In this document: one piece after another, positions 52,420-63,180 of the stretch
How the letters are laid out: each line of letters begins with the position of its first letter
Position numbering within the stretch: position 1 is the stretch's first letter
The notes under the pieces: generated by a model
Database searches by the model: none
The model's input: only the letters and a program-made list of their open reading frames with translations
What the model was told of the DNA's origin: nothing
Source of the DNA: Turnera subulata
Taxonomy: Eukaryota; Streptophyta; Magnoliopsida; Malpighiales; Passifloraceae
Length of the DNA: 64,000 bases
Direction of reading: 5' to 3'
Assembly: GCA_028386065.3 (NCBI GenBank)
Contig: JAKUCV010006243.1
Span: 101,025 to 165,024, forward strand
Translations under genes and position numbers: made by a program

Positions 52420-53517
52420 TATGAACACCCAAATTTAACCTATGAATATTTTACTAAAATTAGATTCCAAACATGCTTGACTTGAGGTTAGTGAGACGAT
52501 CTGATTTTGAGTTAAGAACGGGTCCGAAAATGGAAAGAACGGGTGACACGCAGGGCAACTGGCGGTCATCTCATGACGACCGCCAGGTGCTGGCGGGCAT
52601 CCATTCAAGACCGCCGGCACTGGCGGTCAAGCAGCGGATGACCGCCGGCAGCGGTGGTCATGTCCTCCCAGATTCGCCCAAATCTCCGATTTTGTTTCCA
52701 ATTTCGATCCTACGCGGTTTTGGACCAGATTTTCGGGCATAATCTTCACCATTAAACAGGTCCACATCCCTAGGCTTCCTAGAGCACTATAAATAGGACC
52801 CGTCACACACATTTCAAGGGACACACATTTTTCTCACATACACACTTATAAGCTTGAGTGCTTGGAGAAACTCTACTCCTCCAAGTCTAGAAACACATTC
52901 TTTAGGTAGAAACTCTGGAGGATTTTCGTGGGAGGCATTAACAGTGGCTCAGCAGGGAGAGGTCAAGAAGAGGATCAACCATAGAGCTTAGAAACGGCAA
53001 GAAGGTGGGTGTAGAACTTAACCCATTACAAGAAGCTAGAGGAGGGCTACCAGAGGTAACAATAAACCCTCTCTTTTGATTGATCTTTGTTGATTATATG
53101 CTGATGCTTTTGATGATGTAAGTGGCTGATTTGTGCCATGTTTAGAACTACGTGGCTTTGACCCCAATCACTCGGGTACGTAGGTAATCTCGGTCTTACA
53201 ACGAGATGCAAGCCAAATCTTTTTCTTCTCCCCTTCTCTTTATTTTCCACAATTGCACACTTGCTTTCCACGATTGCACAAGGTCTCGACCCAATACGGA
53301 TGCGTGCCTAACACCTTCCCATCCGTGATGAACTCCCGATCCCATGTCTTTGGTTCCCCATGACCATGTAGCCTAATGGAGTCACATGAAAGTTTTTCCC
53401 AAATTTTGCCCTTAAATAAAATTTGGGTGACGACTCCAATGACATGGGATTGACCCGATGAAGAAGGTGAAAGGAATAGGTGAATAGGCCCAATTGATTT
53501 TGGGTCGGGTATTGATA
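52420..53517 (+). repeat. Tat-N 3' LTR
   Basis: Starts TATGAACACC and ends GGTATTGATA, against TGTGAACACC and GGTATTCACA in the 5' LTR, so both termini are mutated. About 490 bp present in the 5' LTR (35313-35805) are missing here at about 52518. Confidence 0.85.
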
Positions 53518-53522
53518 GAGAC
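53518..53522. repeat. Target-site duplication GAGAC, right of Tat-N
   Basis: Partner of 35216-35220; deleting one copy plus the insert restores the RNase H frame of Copia-S. Confidence 0.85.
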
Positions 53523-53674
53523 ATCATTTTTTTCGAGACCATGTGTTAAAGAGGGATGTGGCTATTGAGTTTGTAAGAACTGAAAATGAACTGGCCGACA
53601 TCTTCACCAAACCATTGAAGGAAGTTCATTTCACTAAAATCAGAGTCGAGCTTGAAATTTGCAATATACTATAA
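53523..53674 (+). pseudogene. Copia-S RNase H, C-terminal continuation
   Basis: After the right GAGAC duplication the translation resumes with HHFFRDHV and IEFVRTENELADIFTKPLKE, which always follows KHIEVR in copia pol, and ends LEICNIL-stop. It proves that 35221-53517 is an insertion. Confidence 0.9.
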
Positions 53675-53975
53675 GTATTCTGATTTTGGCTTCACATTTG
53701 GAATTTATGTGTTCATGCATATCATAACGTATTGCACAAATATGTACTCAGAAATTATTCAATTGTCACACATCTCACACCTACACTAAGCATATGAGCA
53801 TATGAGGACACATCGTGGCTATCATCAAATCATCAAAGGCATCAAGGAGCAAGAGCAACGATATTTGGTTCAAGGATGAGCCAAAACTTATTAACTAGTG
53901 GGAAAACGCCAGTGGTTAATGAAAATAAGAAAGAGAACATAAAAGTCAACTGGACAAAAACTGAGACAAAGGCTA
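53675..53975 (+). other. Copia-S post-pol region, truncated by Tek-N2
   Basis: About 300 bp without a clear frame. SIRE elements may carry extra DNA between pol and the 3' LTR. Tek-N2 begins at 53976. Confidence 0.55.
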
Positions 53976-54592
53976 TGAAACGCCCCGACCCGTATTTACC
54001 GTACAAAGTAAACACGTGCCGGAACTGTAACGACTCAACCAACAAACCCAGCATACAGTGTAAACAATAGAAAACTGGCTCAACAGCCCAAAATATAAAT
54101 TTCATAAATCTGGCCTCTCGGCCCAACAACAAAATATCACATCCGGCCATAGGCCCAACAATAACAATAAACAGCACAGCGAAAGACTTAATAACTCACA
54201 AAGACACTGTACGCGACACTGATGCAAACTATGGATCCGAGTCCTGTCCAAGGGATAACGCCGCAGCCTGCTTGGAAGGCATCAAACCTGTACCACAAAT
54301 AACTCATCCTACAGGATAAAAGCCCGCAGGTGAGGGGTGAGTCCGAAGTGCTCACCGACGAAGGATAGACAATCAATATGCAACACTATAATTACTCAAG
54401 GTCAAAAACAAGCAAAAACCGCCAAAATACACCAAATCGAAAGACTCGGCCCAAAACCGGTCCAAGACCAAAAAGACTAAAACAAAAATCCAATTTTCTA
54501 ATTTTATCTTTCCAGGCCCCGTCACAGATAAGCTAGAGGTCAGACCTGGTTATCAACATATTTCGGGTGCCAGACCAAACCAAGAGAATCCA

Positions 54593-54971
54593 GGGATCGA
54601 CATCCCAAAAATACGAACCCAGGGATAGACATCCCAAAAATAATCACGGGATAGACATCCCAAGCATAGACATGCTTATCACAAGTAACCCAGGTCAAGG
54701 CCACCACAAAATAGTCTTAAACCATCGAGTCGTACCACTACTTACCACGTGACAATTATATTATCATCATCAAAATCAAATCACAGGGATCAACATCCCT
54801 AACCAAGATACCGGGATAGACATCCCTATCCAAAATCAAGGATTAACATCCTTATCACAATTTATTATTAATTCCATTATACTTAAACCAAAAAGACGCA
54901 AGGATAAACATCCAAAAACCAACATGGGATAAACATCCCGACCACAATCAAGACAATGGGATAAACATCCC
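54593..54971. repeat. Hairpin array in Tek-N2 3' LTR
   Basis: About ten GGGAT-NNAC-ATCCC sites, including AGCATAGACATGCT (about 54663) and AAGGATTAACATCCTT (about 54837), both fully paired variants. Confidence 0.85.
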
Positions 54972-56228
54972 GAAACATACCACAGCAAATGCAACATCCA
55001 GCAATGCAATAATCAACAAACACAACAACCGAGTAATATAGGCACATAATGAAGGAAATCCATCCTCACCTTGGCCGATTACTCAACTCCGGAAACAGTG
55101 ACTGGTCCGACGCCGGCTCCTCGGGAAACAGCCCGATATCCGAACCTGTACAACAAAACAATATATACACATAAATGCACATAATCGGTATGCTATGATG
55201 CCAAAACTGCGAAATAACCCATCCCGGTTACATATCTTTTATTATTTCCATTTACCGAAAATAGTATACCGTACGTATATCCGAATATAATTTCGGTACC
55301 ATACTTTAATTAAAACTCTTTTCAAAATATTTTCATAAATTAATTATACTTTGTCTTCCAAAATAATGACAATATAATTTTTCCTAGAAATAATATCATA
55401 TATATGTTTTTTTTCCCGAAATTATTTCCATAAAATATATTTCTTGCCAAAATATAATTACCAAATATTATTATATTAGAAAACCATACTTCCAGTAAAT
55501 ATAATTATATAAACTTATTTTTTTGAAAATAAATACAAATTATAAATACATATATATATTTTCTAAAGACAAAATACATTTCAAAACCATTAGATATCAA
55601 CAAAATAATTTATTTTTAGAGATATTGATTATGTAGACTTTATATATATTCCAAAAGTATTCCCATAATTTTCCAGAAATATAACCCTTATATATGTATA
55701 TTTTTATTATTATTATTTTTTTTCCAGATTATTTATTCCCATTAGTATACATTTTACCATTTCGGATTGGGCCAAACATAATAACCAAATTCCAACTTAT
55801 AAGCCCATCAGGTGAGCCCACAAGACCTTGATGCAGGCCCAAGCCACAAGGCCCAGGTGCAAGCATCACCAGCCCAGGGCCCGACCTAACATGACTCGGG
55901 TCAACCCGACCCACCACTGATTCACTCGGGTCGTGTTCAACCTCGGGTCACGCACGCTCACCTAGAGCTGCAGGGGCACGGAGCGGCGGCGACGCAAGGC
56001 ATGACGGCACGGGACATGACGGCGCGGTTGCGAGCAGGTGGAAAGGAGGGCGGCCGTCGGGTTCCCAGCTGCAGTGGGCGCGTCCGGCGGCGAGGCTGGT
56101 GGAAGAAGAAGGCGGCTTCGGTCGGTCGTCGCGTGGAGATGGAAGCGCGGCTGCTAGCGTGTAACTCGACGGCGGTAGCGAGCAGGTTTGGCCTGCTCCT
56201 TGCCTCCACGAGCGGCGACGGCGAGTGT

Positions 56229-56256
56229 GGGGGGGGGGGGGGGGGGGGGGGGGGGN
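56229..56256. other. 27-G run ending in N, probable sequence artefact
   Basis: It replaces the GC-rich stretch found at this place in other Tek-N LTRs and abuts an N and the T-rich tract. Confidence 0.8.
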
Positions 56257-56848
56257 TTTTTTTCTTCCGATTTCTATCTAATTTTTATTTCTTTTTTATT
56301 TCTTTTTTTTTATTTTTCCTCTCCTTCCCTCAGTTTTTTTCATTTTTTTTCCTTCTCTTTTTCTCTCCCTCTCTCTTTTTTTTTTTTTTTCCCTCTCTTC
56401 CTCTCCTCTTCCTCCCCCCTTCTTCCACCTGATTCCTGCTTTTAAAACTTTTTTTTTACTATACGTCATGTGAAGCTTCAATAATGTAGCTCGTCTGCAT
56501 TATGGAGCGAGTCCGGTCCGGACCAGAAAATAACTGATACCCCCTTAGTTATTTTCCGGTGTGTTTTTCCGAAGATTTCGGGACCCGAAAAATACCGACT
56601 TAGGCCCGAAAAATCCACGGAAAAATCTCAAGCGCGGGAAAAGGCTCGGTTTCGAAAAACGACGCCCGATTTACCTTGAATTAATTACCCAAGATTAATT
56701 AATTCGGTAAATCACTGTATATTTACCTGGGCTGTTACAGTCTACCCATCTTAAAAAGAAATTCGTCCTCGAAATTCTGTCTTATCCGTGAGTCCTACCA
56801 CGATAAGCTTTTGGCATACTCTGCCAGGTGTCCAAACTCAACGCGATA

Positions 56849-56890
56849 TGTCGCTTATACCCTTAAGCGACATCTCGTCCTCTATAAAAA
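56849..56890 (+). promoter_or_regulatory. Hairpin and TATA box before antisense gene 1 of Tek-N2
   Basis: TGTCGCTTA/TAAGCGACA (56849-56857, 56864-56872) with loop TACCCT, then TATAAAAA (56883-56890), 35 bp before ATG 56925. Confidence 0.6.
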
Positions 56891-56924
56891 CCGAACCTCA
56901 TGACTGGCAAACTCACACACAGTC

Positions 56925-57303
56925 ATGGACTCTCCAATCCGATCTTGTACTTCCTCAGACTCCGAAAACAACAGCTATATCGGCGGCACTGCTTTCCCGA
57001 CGAGCTCTGATGAAGAACCTCCGAAGAAGCGATTCAAGACGAACATCGTCGGTCTGAAAGAACACATGGTCGTCTCCAGCAGACGGCGAAAGAAGCGTGC
57101 CAACAGGAAAGCTGAGGATCGGAAGGGGCAGAGCAACGCCTGAAAGCAGCACTCCGCAGCAAACTCTGACGCAGCTGAACGTCTCACTGAAAAAGATCAG
57201 CTCGGCGGTGATGCAAATAGAACTGGCGTGCGCGGAACTCTTCCCTCACGTGAAGAACATACAAAAACCTGTAAAAGACCTAGAGAAGCAAGTAGCTCCA
57301 TAG
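56925..57303 (+). pseudogene. Tek-N2 antisense gene 1, frameshifted
   Basis: Homologue of 23013-23390. The first 70 codons are colinear (SDSENNSYIGGTAFPTSSD, PPKKR, RRRKK). One extra G in GGAAGGGG (57121-57128) shifts the frame to an early stop at 57141-57143. The downstream part continues in the other frame to LVKDLEKQV-like KPVKDLEKQVAP and the same stop position. Without the extra base it would be colinear with the 125-aa copy. Confidence 0.75.
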
Positions 57304-58051
57304 AGTACTTCTTCTCCTGTTGTAAAACCGTTATGAATTAAATAAAATAATTTTCCTTTTTAAATCAAAACTCTTATGTTACGAAGTCTTGTGTTAAACA
57401 AAAAATCAAAACATCTCAAGCAAAACAAAAATAAACAATAAGAATATAAATCAAACATAAAGAGATTAAAAAAAATAAAACTCGTTTAACAAAACCAAAA
57501 CGTAAAGAAGTTAAAACAAAAATATATTTCATGATCGGCGCTCATATCGGACGTAAACACCCTCGAACCCAAGAAACGTAACACGCGCAACTAACGGTGT
57601 CATCGGTTCCCCTCGTGAAAAAGACATCCGTTAACTCACAAGGTGATGATCACGAGGACGTCCTGTGTCTCTCGAAAGAATCGTTATCCACTTGTTCACA
57701 AATTCCGCATGAGCCAAAAACGTCTGTCAAGTCTTGTATCCCTCCATGATGTCTGAACAGGTGTAAGCTTGTCGCATATGCGCTCTACTTAAGGTACGGT
57801 CCCATCAGTCTAGCCGCAACGGTCACGGATGCATGTGATAAAAGATGCAGGAAAATATAGAATAACCATGAAAAGAAAGAAAAAAGTAGCCAGGGCGAAA
57901 GAAAATCGTGAAATGGAAAAAGACTGAAAAACAATGGCATTTGTAGCCCGAAAAATGTATAAAGCAACGAAGCAATAAATGAAGCAACGACAAAAAATTC
58001 AAAAAGCAAAATCTTGAAGATCCAAAACAGTAATCACGCTCCCCATAAGAG
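57304..58051. other. Region between the antisense genes of Tek-N2
   Basis: AATAAAATAA after the gene-1 stop, A-rich repeats at 57400-57520, and the conserved block 57530-57840. It is shorter than in Tek-N1 by about 130 bp near 57990-58020. Confidence 0.5.
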
Positions 58052-58058
58052 TATAAAA
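58052..58058 (+). promoter_or_regulatory. TATA box of antisense gene 2 in Tek-N2
   Basis: TATAAAA, conserved with 24334-24340. Confidence 0.6.
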
Positions 58059-58166
58059 GACGGAGCGGTGAGGTATAAATCATCAAAAGCATTTGAGAGA
58101 GAGTTTGCAACACGAAAAATAAACACAAAAACACAATCAGAAAAGACACAAACTCGCCACGTCAGA

Positions 58167-58850
58167 ATGCCTGCTCCATCATCCGTCTTCTTCGTCGAAG
58201 GTGCCAATCTAGGCAGAAGAAACCGGCTGGCCTACAGCATGATCAACGAGCGTCCAGAGGAACTACCGAACGAGCTCGGCAGAATGCCCCGTCTGGTCTT
58301 CGTCGACGAACTCTACTCCTCCAGATTCTTCGTCACTCCCATGGGAGAGACGTTCTTCCTAGAGGACCAAGGCACTCTGAGGACCTCCTACTACGGCTCG
58401 ACAAACTCCGTCATGTTTTTCATCTCCGAAAGACTTCAAGAGTTCAACCTAGAGTCCACTTGCCATTTCCTGGATCAAGGCACCTACAACCAGCTCTCGA
58501 TGATGGCCCAGAGCATGCCCAGAGTGACTTGATTACCCGCAACTTGGCCAAAGGCCCGACTACTGGTGTGGAACTGCAGAGGAGTCGCTAGGCGTTCCCA
58601 GGAGTTCTCGCGTACCCTGAGGGACCTGAAGAATCAGTACAAGGCAAACATGGTTCTTCTCACGGAGACCCAGTGGCAGCCTGAAGACGATCACAGACTC
58701 ATCCCACTTCGGTTCCCCCAAGCAAACCGGTTCGAGCTTCTTGGCCAGAACAACGCAGGCGACATGTGGTTCTCGTGGAGCGACAGCATCACGGTCAACA
58801 TCAACAATGACCCCAACAGCTTCAGGGTCAACGTCGTTCCAAGGCGATGA
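58167..58850 (+). pseudogene. Tek-N2 antisense gene 2, one internal stop
   Basis: Same 684-bp span as 24455-25138, no indels. Codon 122 is TGA (58530-58532) where Tek-N1 has CGG (Arg). About 24 residues differ in 227. The endonuclease-like part (WNCRG, LLTETQW) and GDMWFSW are kept. The stop falls just at the junction between the unknown domain and the endonuclease-like segment. Confidence 0.78.
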
Positions 58851-59106
58851 CTGTATTTTTATTTTTTATAAAATATCAATGTAATATTTATGTTTGTAAT
58901 ATTAATATAGCAATATTAATAATATTTATCTTTCCGCTTATTTATGGCATCAATTACCTTTTATGTGAATGTTCTGCGACAACTGGCGTCCCTTGACTGG
59001 ATCCATAATGCACTAACTAGATGATATAAAATAATAAACAAATGGAGCGAACTATGCAAACAAGAACAACAAATACACAAGGACTACCCAACAAGACCTA
59101 ACGCCC

Positions 59107-59118
59107 GCTCCGATACCA
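59107..59118 (-). promoter_or_regulatory. Tek-N2 primer-binding site
   Basis: Minus strand TGGTATCGGAGC, one base from the initiator-Met consensus. Confidence 0.82.
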
Positions 59119-59121
59119 AAA

Positions 59122-61147
59122 TGAAACGCCCCGACCCGTATTTACCGTACACAGTAAACACGTGTCGGAACTGTAACGACTTAACCAACAAACCCAGCAT
59201 ACAGTGTAAACAATAGAAAACTGGCTCAACAACCCAAAATATAAATCTCATAAATCTGGCCTCTTGGCCCAACAACAAAATATCAAATCCGGCCCAAGGC
59301 CCAACAATAACAATAAACAACACAGCGGAAGACTTATTAACTTACAAAGACACTGTATGCAACACTGACGCAAACTATGGATTCGAGTCCTGTCCAAGGG
59401 ATAACACCGCAGCCTGTCTGGAATGCATCAAACCTGTACCACAAATAACTCATCCTACCGGATGAAAGCTCGCAGATGAGGGGTGAGTCCGAAGTGCTCA
59501 CCGACGAAGGATAGACAATCAATATGCAACACTATAATTACTCAAGGTCAAAAACAAGCAAAAACTGCCAAAATACACCAAATCGAAAGACTCGGCCCAA
59601 AACCGGTCCAAGACCAAAAAAGAAAAAACAAAAATCCAATTTTCCAATTTTATCTTTCCGGGCCCTGTCACGGATAAGCTAGAGGTCAGACCTGGTTATC
59701 AACATATTTCGGGTGCCAGACCAAACCAAGAGAACCCAGGGATCGACATCCAAAAAATAAGAACCCAGGGATAGACATCCCAAAAATAATCACGAGATAG
59801 ACATCCCAAGCATAGACATGCTTATCACAAGTAACCTAGGTCAAGGCCACCACAAAATAGTCTTAAACCATCGAGTCGTACCACTACTTACCACGTGACA
59901 ATTGTATTATCATCATCAAAATCAAATCACAGGGATCAACATCCCTAACCAAGATACCGGGATAGACATCCCTATCCAAAATCAAGGATCGACATCCTTA
60001 TCACAATTTATTATTAATTCCATTATACTTAAACCAAAAAGACGCAAGGATAAACATCCAAAAACCAACCTGGGATAAACATCCCGACCACAATCAAGAC
60101 AATGGGATAAACATCCCGAAACATACCACAGCAAATGCAACATCCAACAATGCAATAATCAATAAACACAACAACCGAGTAATATAGGCACATAATGAAG
60201 GAAATCCATCCTCACCTTGGCCGATTACTCAACCCCAGAAACAATGACCGGTCCGACGCCGGCTCCTCGGGAAACAGCCCGATATCCGAACCTGTACAAC
60301 AAAACAATATATACACATAAATGCACATAATCGGTATGCTATGATGCCAAAACTGCGAAATAACCCATCCCGGTTACATATCTTTTATTATTTCCATTTA
60401 CCGAAAATATTACACCGTACGTATATCCGAATATAATTTCGGTACCATACTTTAATTAAAACTCTTTTCAAAATATTTTCATAAATTAATTATACTTTGT
60501 CTTCCAAAATAATGACAATATAAATTTTCCTAGAAATAATATCATATATATGTATTTTTTTCACGAAATTATTTCCATAAAATATATTTCTTGCCAAAAT
60601 ATAATTACCAAATATTATTATATTAGAAAACCATACTTCCAACAAATATAATTATATAAACTTATTTTTCTAAAAATAAATACGAATTATAAATACATAT
60701 ATATATTTTCTAAAGACAAAATACAATTCCAAACCATTATATATCAACATAATAATTTATTTTTAAAGATATTGATTATGTAGACTTTATATATATTCCA
60801 AAAGTATTCCCGTAATTTTCCAGAAATATAACCCATATATATGCATATTTTTATTATTATTATTTTTTTTCCTGATTATTTATTCCCATTAGTATACATT
60901 TTACCATTTTGGATTGGGCCAAACATAATAACCAAATTGCAACTTATAAGCCCATCAGGTGAGCCCACAAGACCTTGATGCAGGCCCAAGCCACGAGGCC
61001 CAGGTGCAAGCATCACCAGCCCAGGGCCCGACCTAACATGACTCGGGTCAACCCGACCCACCACTGATTCACCCGGGTCGTCTTCAACCTCGATTCACGC
61101 ACGCTCACCTAGAGCTGCAGGGGCACGGAGCAGTGGCGGCGCAAGGC
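59122..61147 (-). repeat. Tek-N2 5' LTR, partial
   Basis: TGAAACGCCCCGACCCG... with hairpin array 59739-60117. It is broken at GCGCAAGGC by Copia-A3; the left LTR continues past the equivalent point (about 55999). Confidence 0.87.
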
Positions 61148-62732
61148 TGTAAGTTTCCCTAGGCTATATGACAATCATATACAAGCAAAAGATGCAGCGG
61201 AAGTAAAGGAAACTTAGCCAAGAACCACAAGTGAAGCATATAAACCGTATAACAAAATTTCATACCTTGTTCGGTTGAGGTCTTTCACCCAACTGCTGGA
61301 ACGAATCATCTAGACCAAGACGAAGGCAGGAACGAATCAGTTAGAGCAAGAAGAAGACCTGCTCCTCTACGGTATCCACACGAACCGTGATTGGCTTCGA
61401 ATCGTCACACGAATCAAGCCTCGAGCACTCCCACTTGATGTGCTAGCAACAAAGGTAGGAGCTAGTGTGTGTTTGGGGTGTTTTGGAGTGCTTAAGCTCT
61501 TGCTTCTTTCACAAAGAAGAAGAACTGAAGAGAGGTGTTTTTCAGAGAGTTTTGGGGCTGCCAAAACGTGGTCAAGAGGCTGAGAATGAGGTGAATGATC
61601 TGATCACCAGCCACACTCACCACACACACTCATTGTCCACATTAGTTTAGTCTAATGGCCAACATGGTGGACCAATGGTGATGATCATTACCACCATTGT
61701 CTCCCACTAATCCCATCAGACCTAACACCTCCACCTAAGCATGTCTCATCAATAATTCTGATAATTATTGATGCCAAAACCGGCCCTGGTTCAACCATGG
61801 TCCAACCACGGTTCAACCACGGTCCAACCACACCCGGTCCAACCACGGTCCAACCATGGTTCAACCATCTGCCCGAATCATCGGTTCTATGTGTGTGACC
61901 CTGTAGGCACTTGTAACGTCCGGCAATGATTGTAAAATCTCATTTTACAATCATAAACAAAGAGCGGCGTCTAGCAACACATCATTGCTACCCGAACGAC
62001 AAGATCAGAACTGATTCACTATGCCTCGGAATATGTCATCGTCCTATCGTCCCATTATCAAGATTAAACCGAGACATGGAAACGTCAATCTCGTATATGT
62101 CTAATCCCGGTTTCTTGATCCTCGAGTTAACTGTATAAAACGGATACCCGTGATATCATCATATCACCCTATCCGAGCATGGCCATGCATTTAACAGTTC
62201 AACTCTATCAAGAAACCTACTCGATAATATACCCGTTATATAGGTCGGACGAATCCCCTCTTGATCAATCAAAACCCACTACATACTAGGCATATACCCG
62301 ATGATTACCCTTATGTCCACCCAGTTACGGATGACTAGGAATAATATCAAAGTACATGATTCATATGTTGGATACCTTGACGATCTCAGGTCGGAGGACA
62401 ATCACATCTATAAGAAACACTAATGACATACATATAACGTTCCATGTAGTGTTCTTATGTGGGTCAGTCCAGTCCACAAGTTCTCCAACTTGTACCCGTA
62501 TGTAGAATTCATATCACATATGCAATTCTCAACATACGCTAGTCTTAATTTACTATTATAACCCATCCATAATAATAATCGACTAGGGACATTTAAGAAT
62601 ATGAAATATTCTAGGGTTATAAGTATGTGCAAGCGTTTATCTCATAAACGATACTTATTGGAATAACCTTAAAGTGTATGTACATGACTATAAATAAATA
62701 TCCATGATTGGCTTTTGGGCATATTACTAACA
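61148..62732 (-). repeat. Copia-A3 3' LTR
   Basis: TGTAAGTTTCCC...ATATTACTAACA, with minisatellite (61785-61870) and hairpin (about 61924-61952). Confidence 0.9.
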
Positions 62733-62759
62733 ATCTCCCACTTGCACTAAAGCTAATCA

Positions 62760-63180
62760 TCCATGTATCTCATACATGTGGATCTAGCATGACCATCATG
62801 CTTCCGCTGTGTGAGAGGGTCAGTTAAAAAGATCTGCTACATAGTTCTTAAACAAAACTTAGTATAGCCATAGTTGTAGGGTTGGCAACTGTTTCTTGCC
62901 TGGAACTCTTCCAGCAAACAGTGCCACTACCAAGACAAAAACACGTAAACTGATTGCGATATAAAACCATCCCTGTCATGTTTGGAAGCTAGCATCTTTG
63001 TAACACTTTACAACAAGCCCATCAACTCTTCCGTAAACCAGGAATGCATCCTTAGTGCTTCTCAAGTACTTAAGGATATTTAACCATTATCCAGTGACTT
63101 TCACCGGGATCAGATTGGCATCTGTTTGTGACACTCAAAAGCATAAGTGACATCCGGCCTAGTACATTGCATGGCATACA
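62760..63180 (-). pseudogene. Copia-A3 RNase H remnant
   Basis: Colinear with 41107-41520 but with more indels; the region of YTDASF and CTRPD is visible near 63000 and 63170. No open frame. Confidence 0.75.

Larger units (their letters stand above)
35221..53517 (+). mobile_element. Tat-N: pol-less Tat/Ogre-like LTR element with antisense PMD gene
   Basis: The LTRs are 35221-36810 and 52420-53517; the primer site is at 36813. Without Copia-A2 the element is about 10.0 kb and has no RT, integrase or protease. It carries a short plus-strand frame, two structured motifs, an antisense plant-mobile-domain gene and an 84-bp minisatellite upstream of the 3' LTR. Tandem repeats in that position and extra, often antisense, ORFs are known from Tat/Ogre-type plant Ty3/gypsy elements (from memory). 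The lineage call rests on that and on the primer site. Confidence 0.8.
29528..53975 (+). mobile_element. Copia-S: SIRE/Maximus-like Ty1/copia element, split by Tat-N and truncated by Tek-N2
   Basis: The 5' LTR, primer site, gag, protease, integrase, RT and RNase H run from 29528 to 35220, and RNase H resumes at 53523 after Tat-N (TSD GAGAC). The frame rejoins precisely: KHIEVR before the break, HH..RDHV after it. At 53976 Tek-N2 interrupts the region after pol, so the 3' LTR must lie beyond the window. Gag with two CCHC knuckles and DSACSRHMTGD protease are typical of the SIRE lineage. Several in-frame stops show it is inactive. Confidence 0.88.
53976..56739 (-). repeat. Tek-N2 3' LTR (left)
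   Basis: TGAAACGCCCCGACCCG...GGGCTGTTACA. Hairpin array 54593-54971, pyrimidine tract 56257-56455, and a 27-G run plus N at 56229-56256. Confidence 0.88.
53976..61147 (-). mobile_element. Tek-N2: second non-autonomous chromovirus-like element, cut by Copia-A3
   Basis: The left (3') LTR is 53976-56739, the internal region 56740-59121, and the right (5') LTR starts at 59122 and is interrupted at 61147. Primer site (59118-59107), purine tract and antisense gene pair are as in Tek-N1. The left flank is GGCTA; its partner would lie outside the window. Confidence 0.87.

Noticed and set aside
56001..56432. Frames through the G run at 56229-56255
   Set aside because: They depend on a probable sequence artefact and an N.
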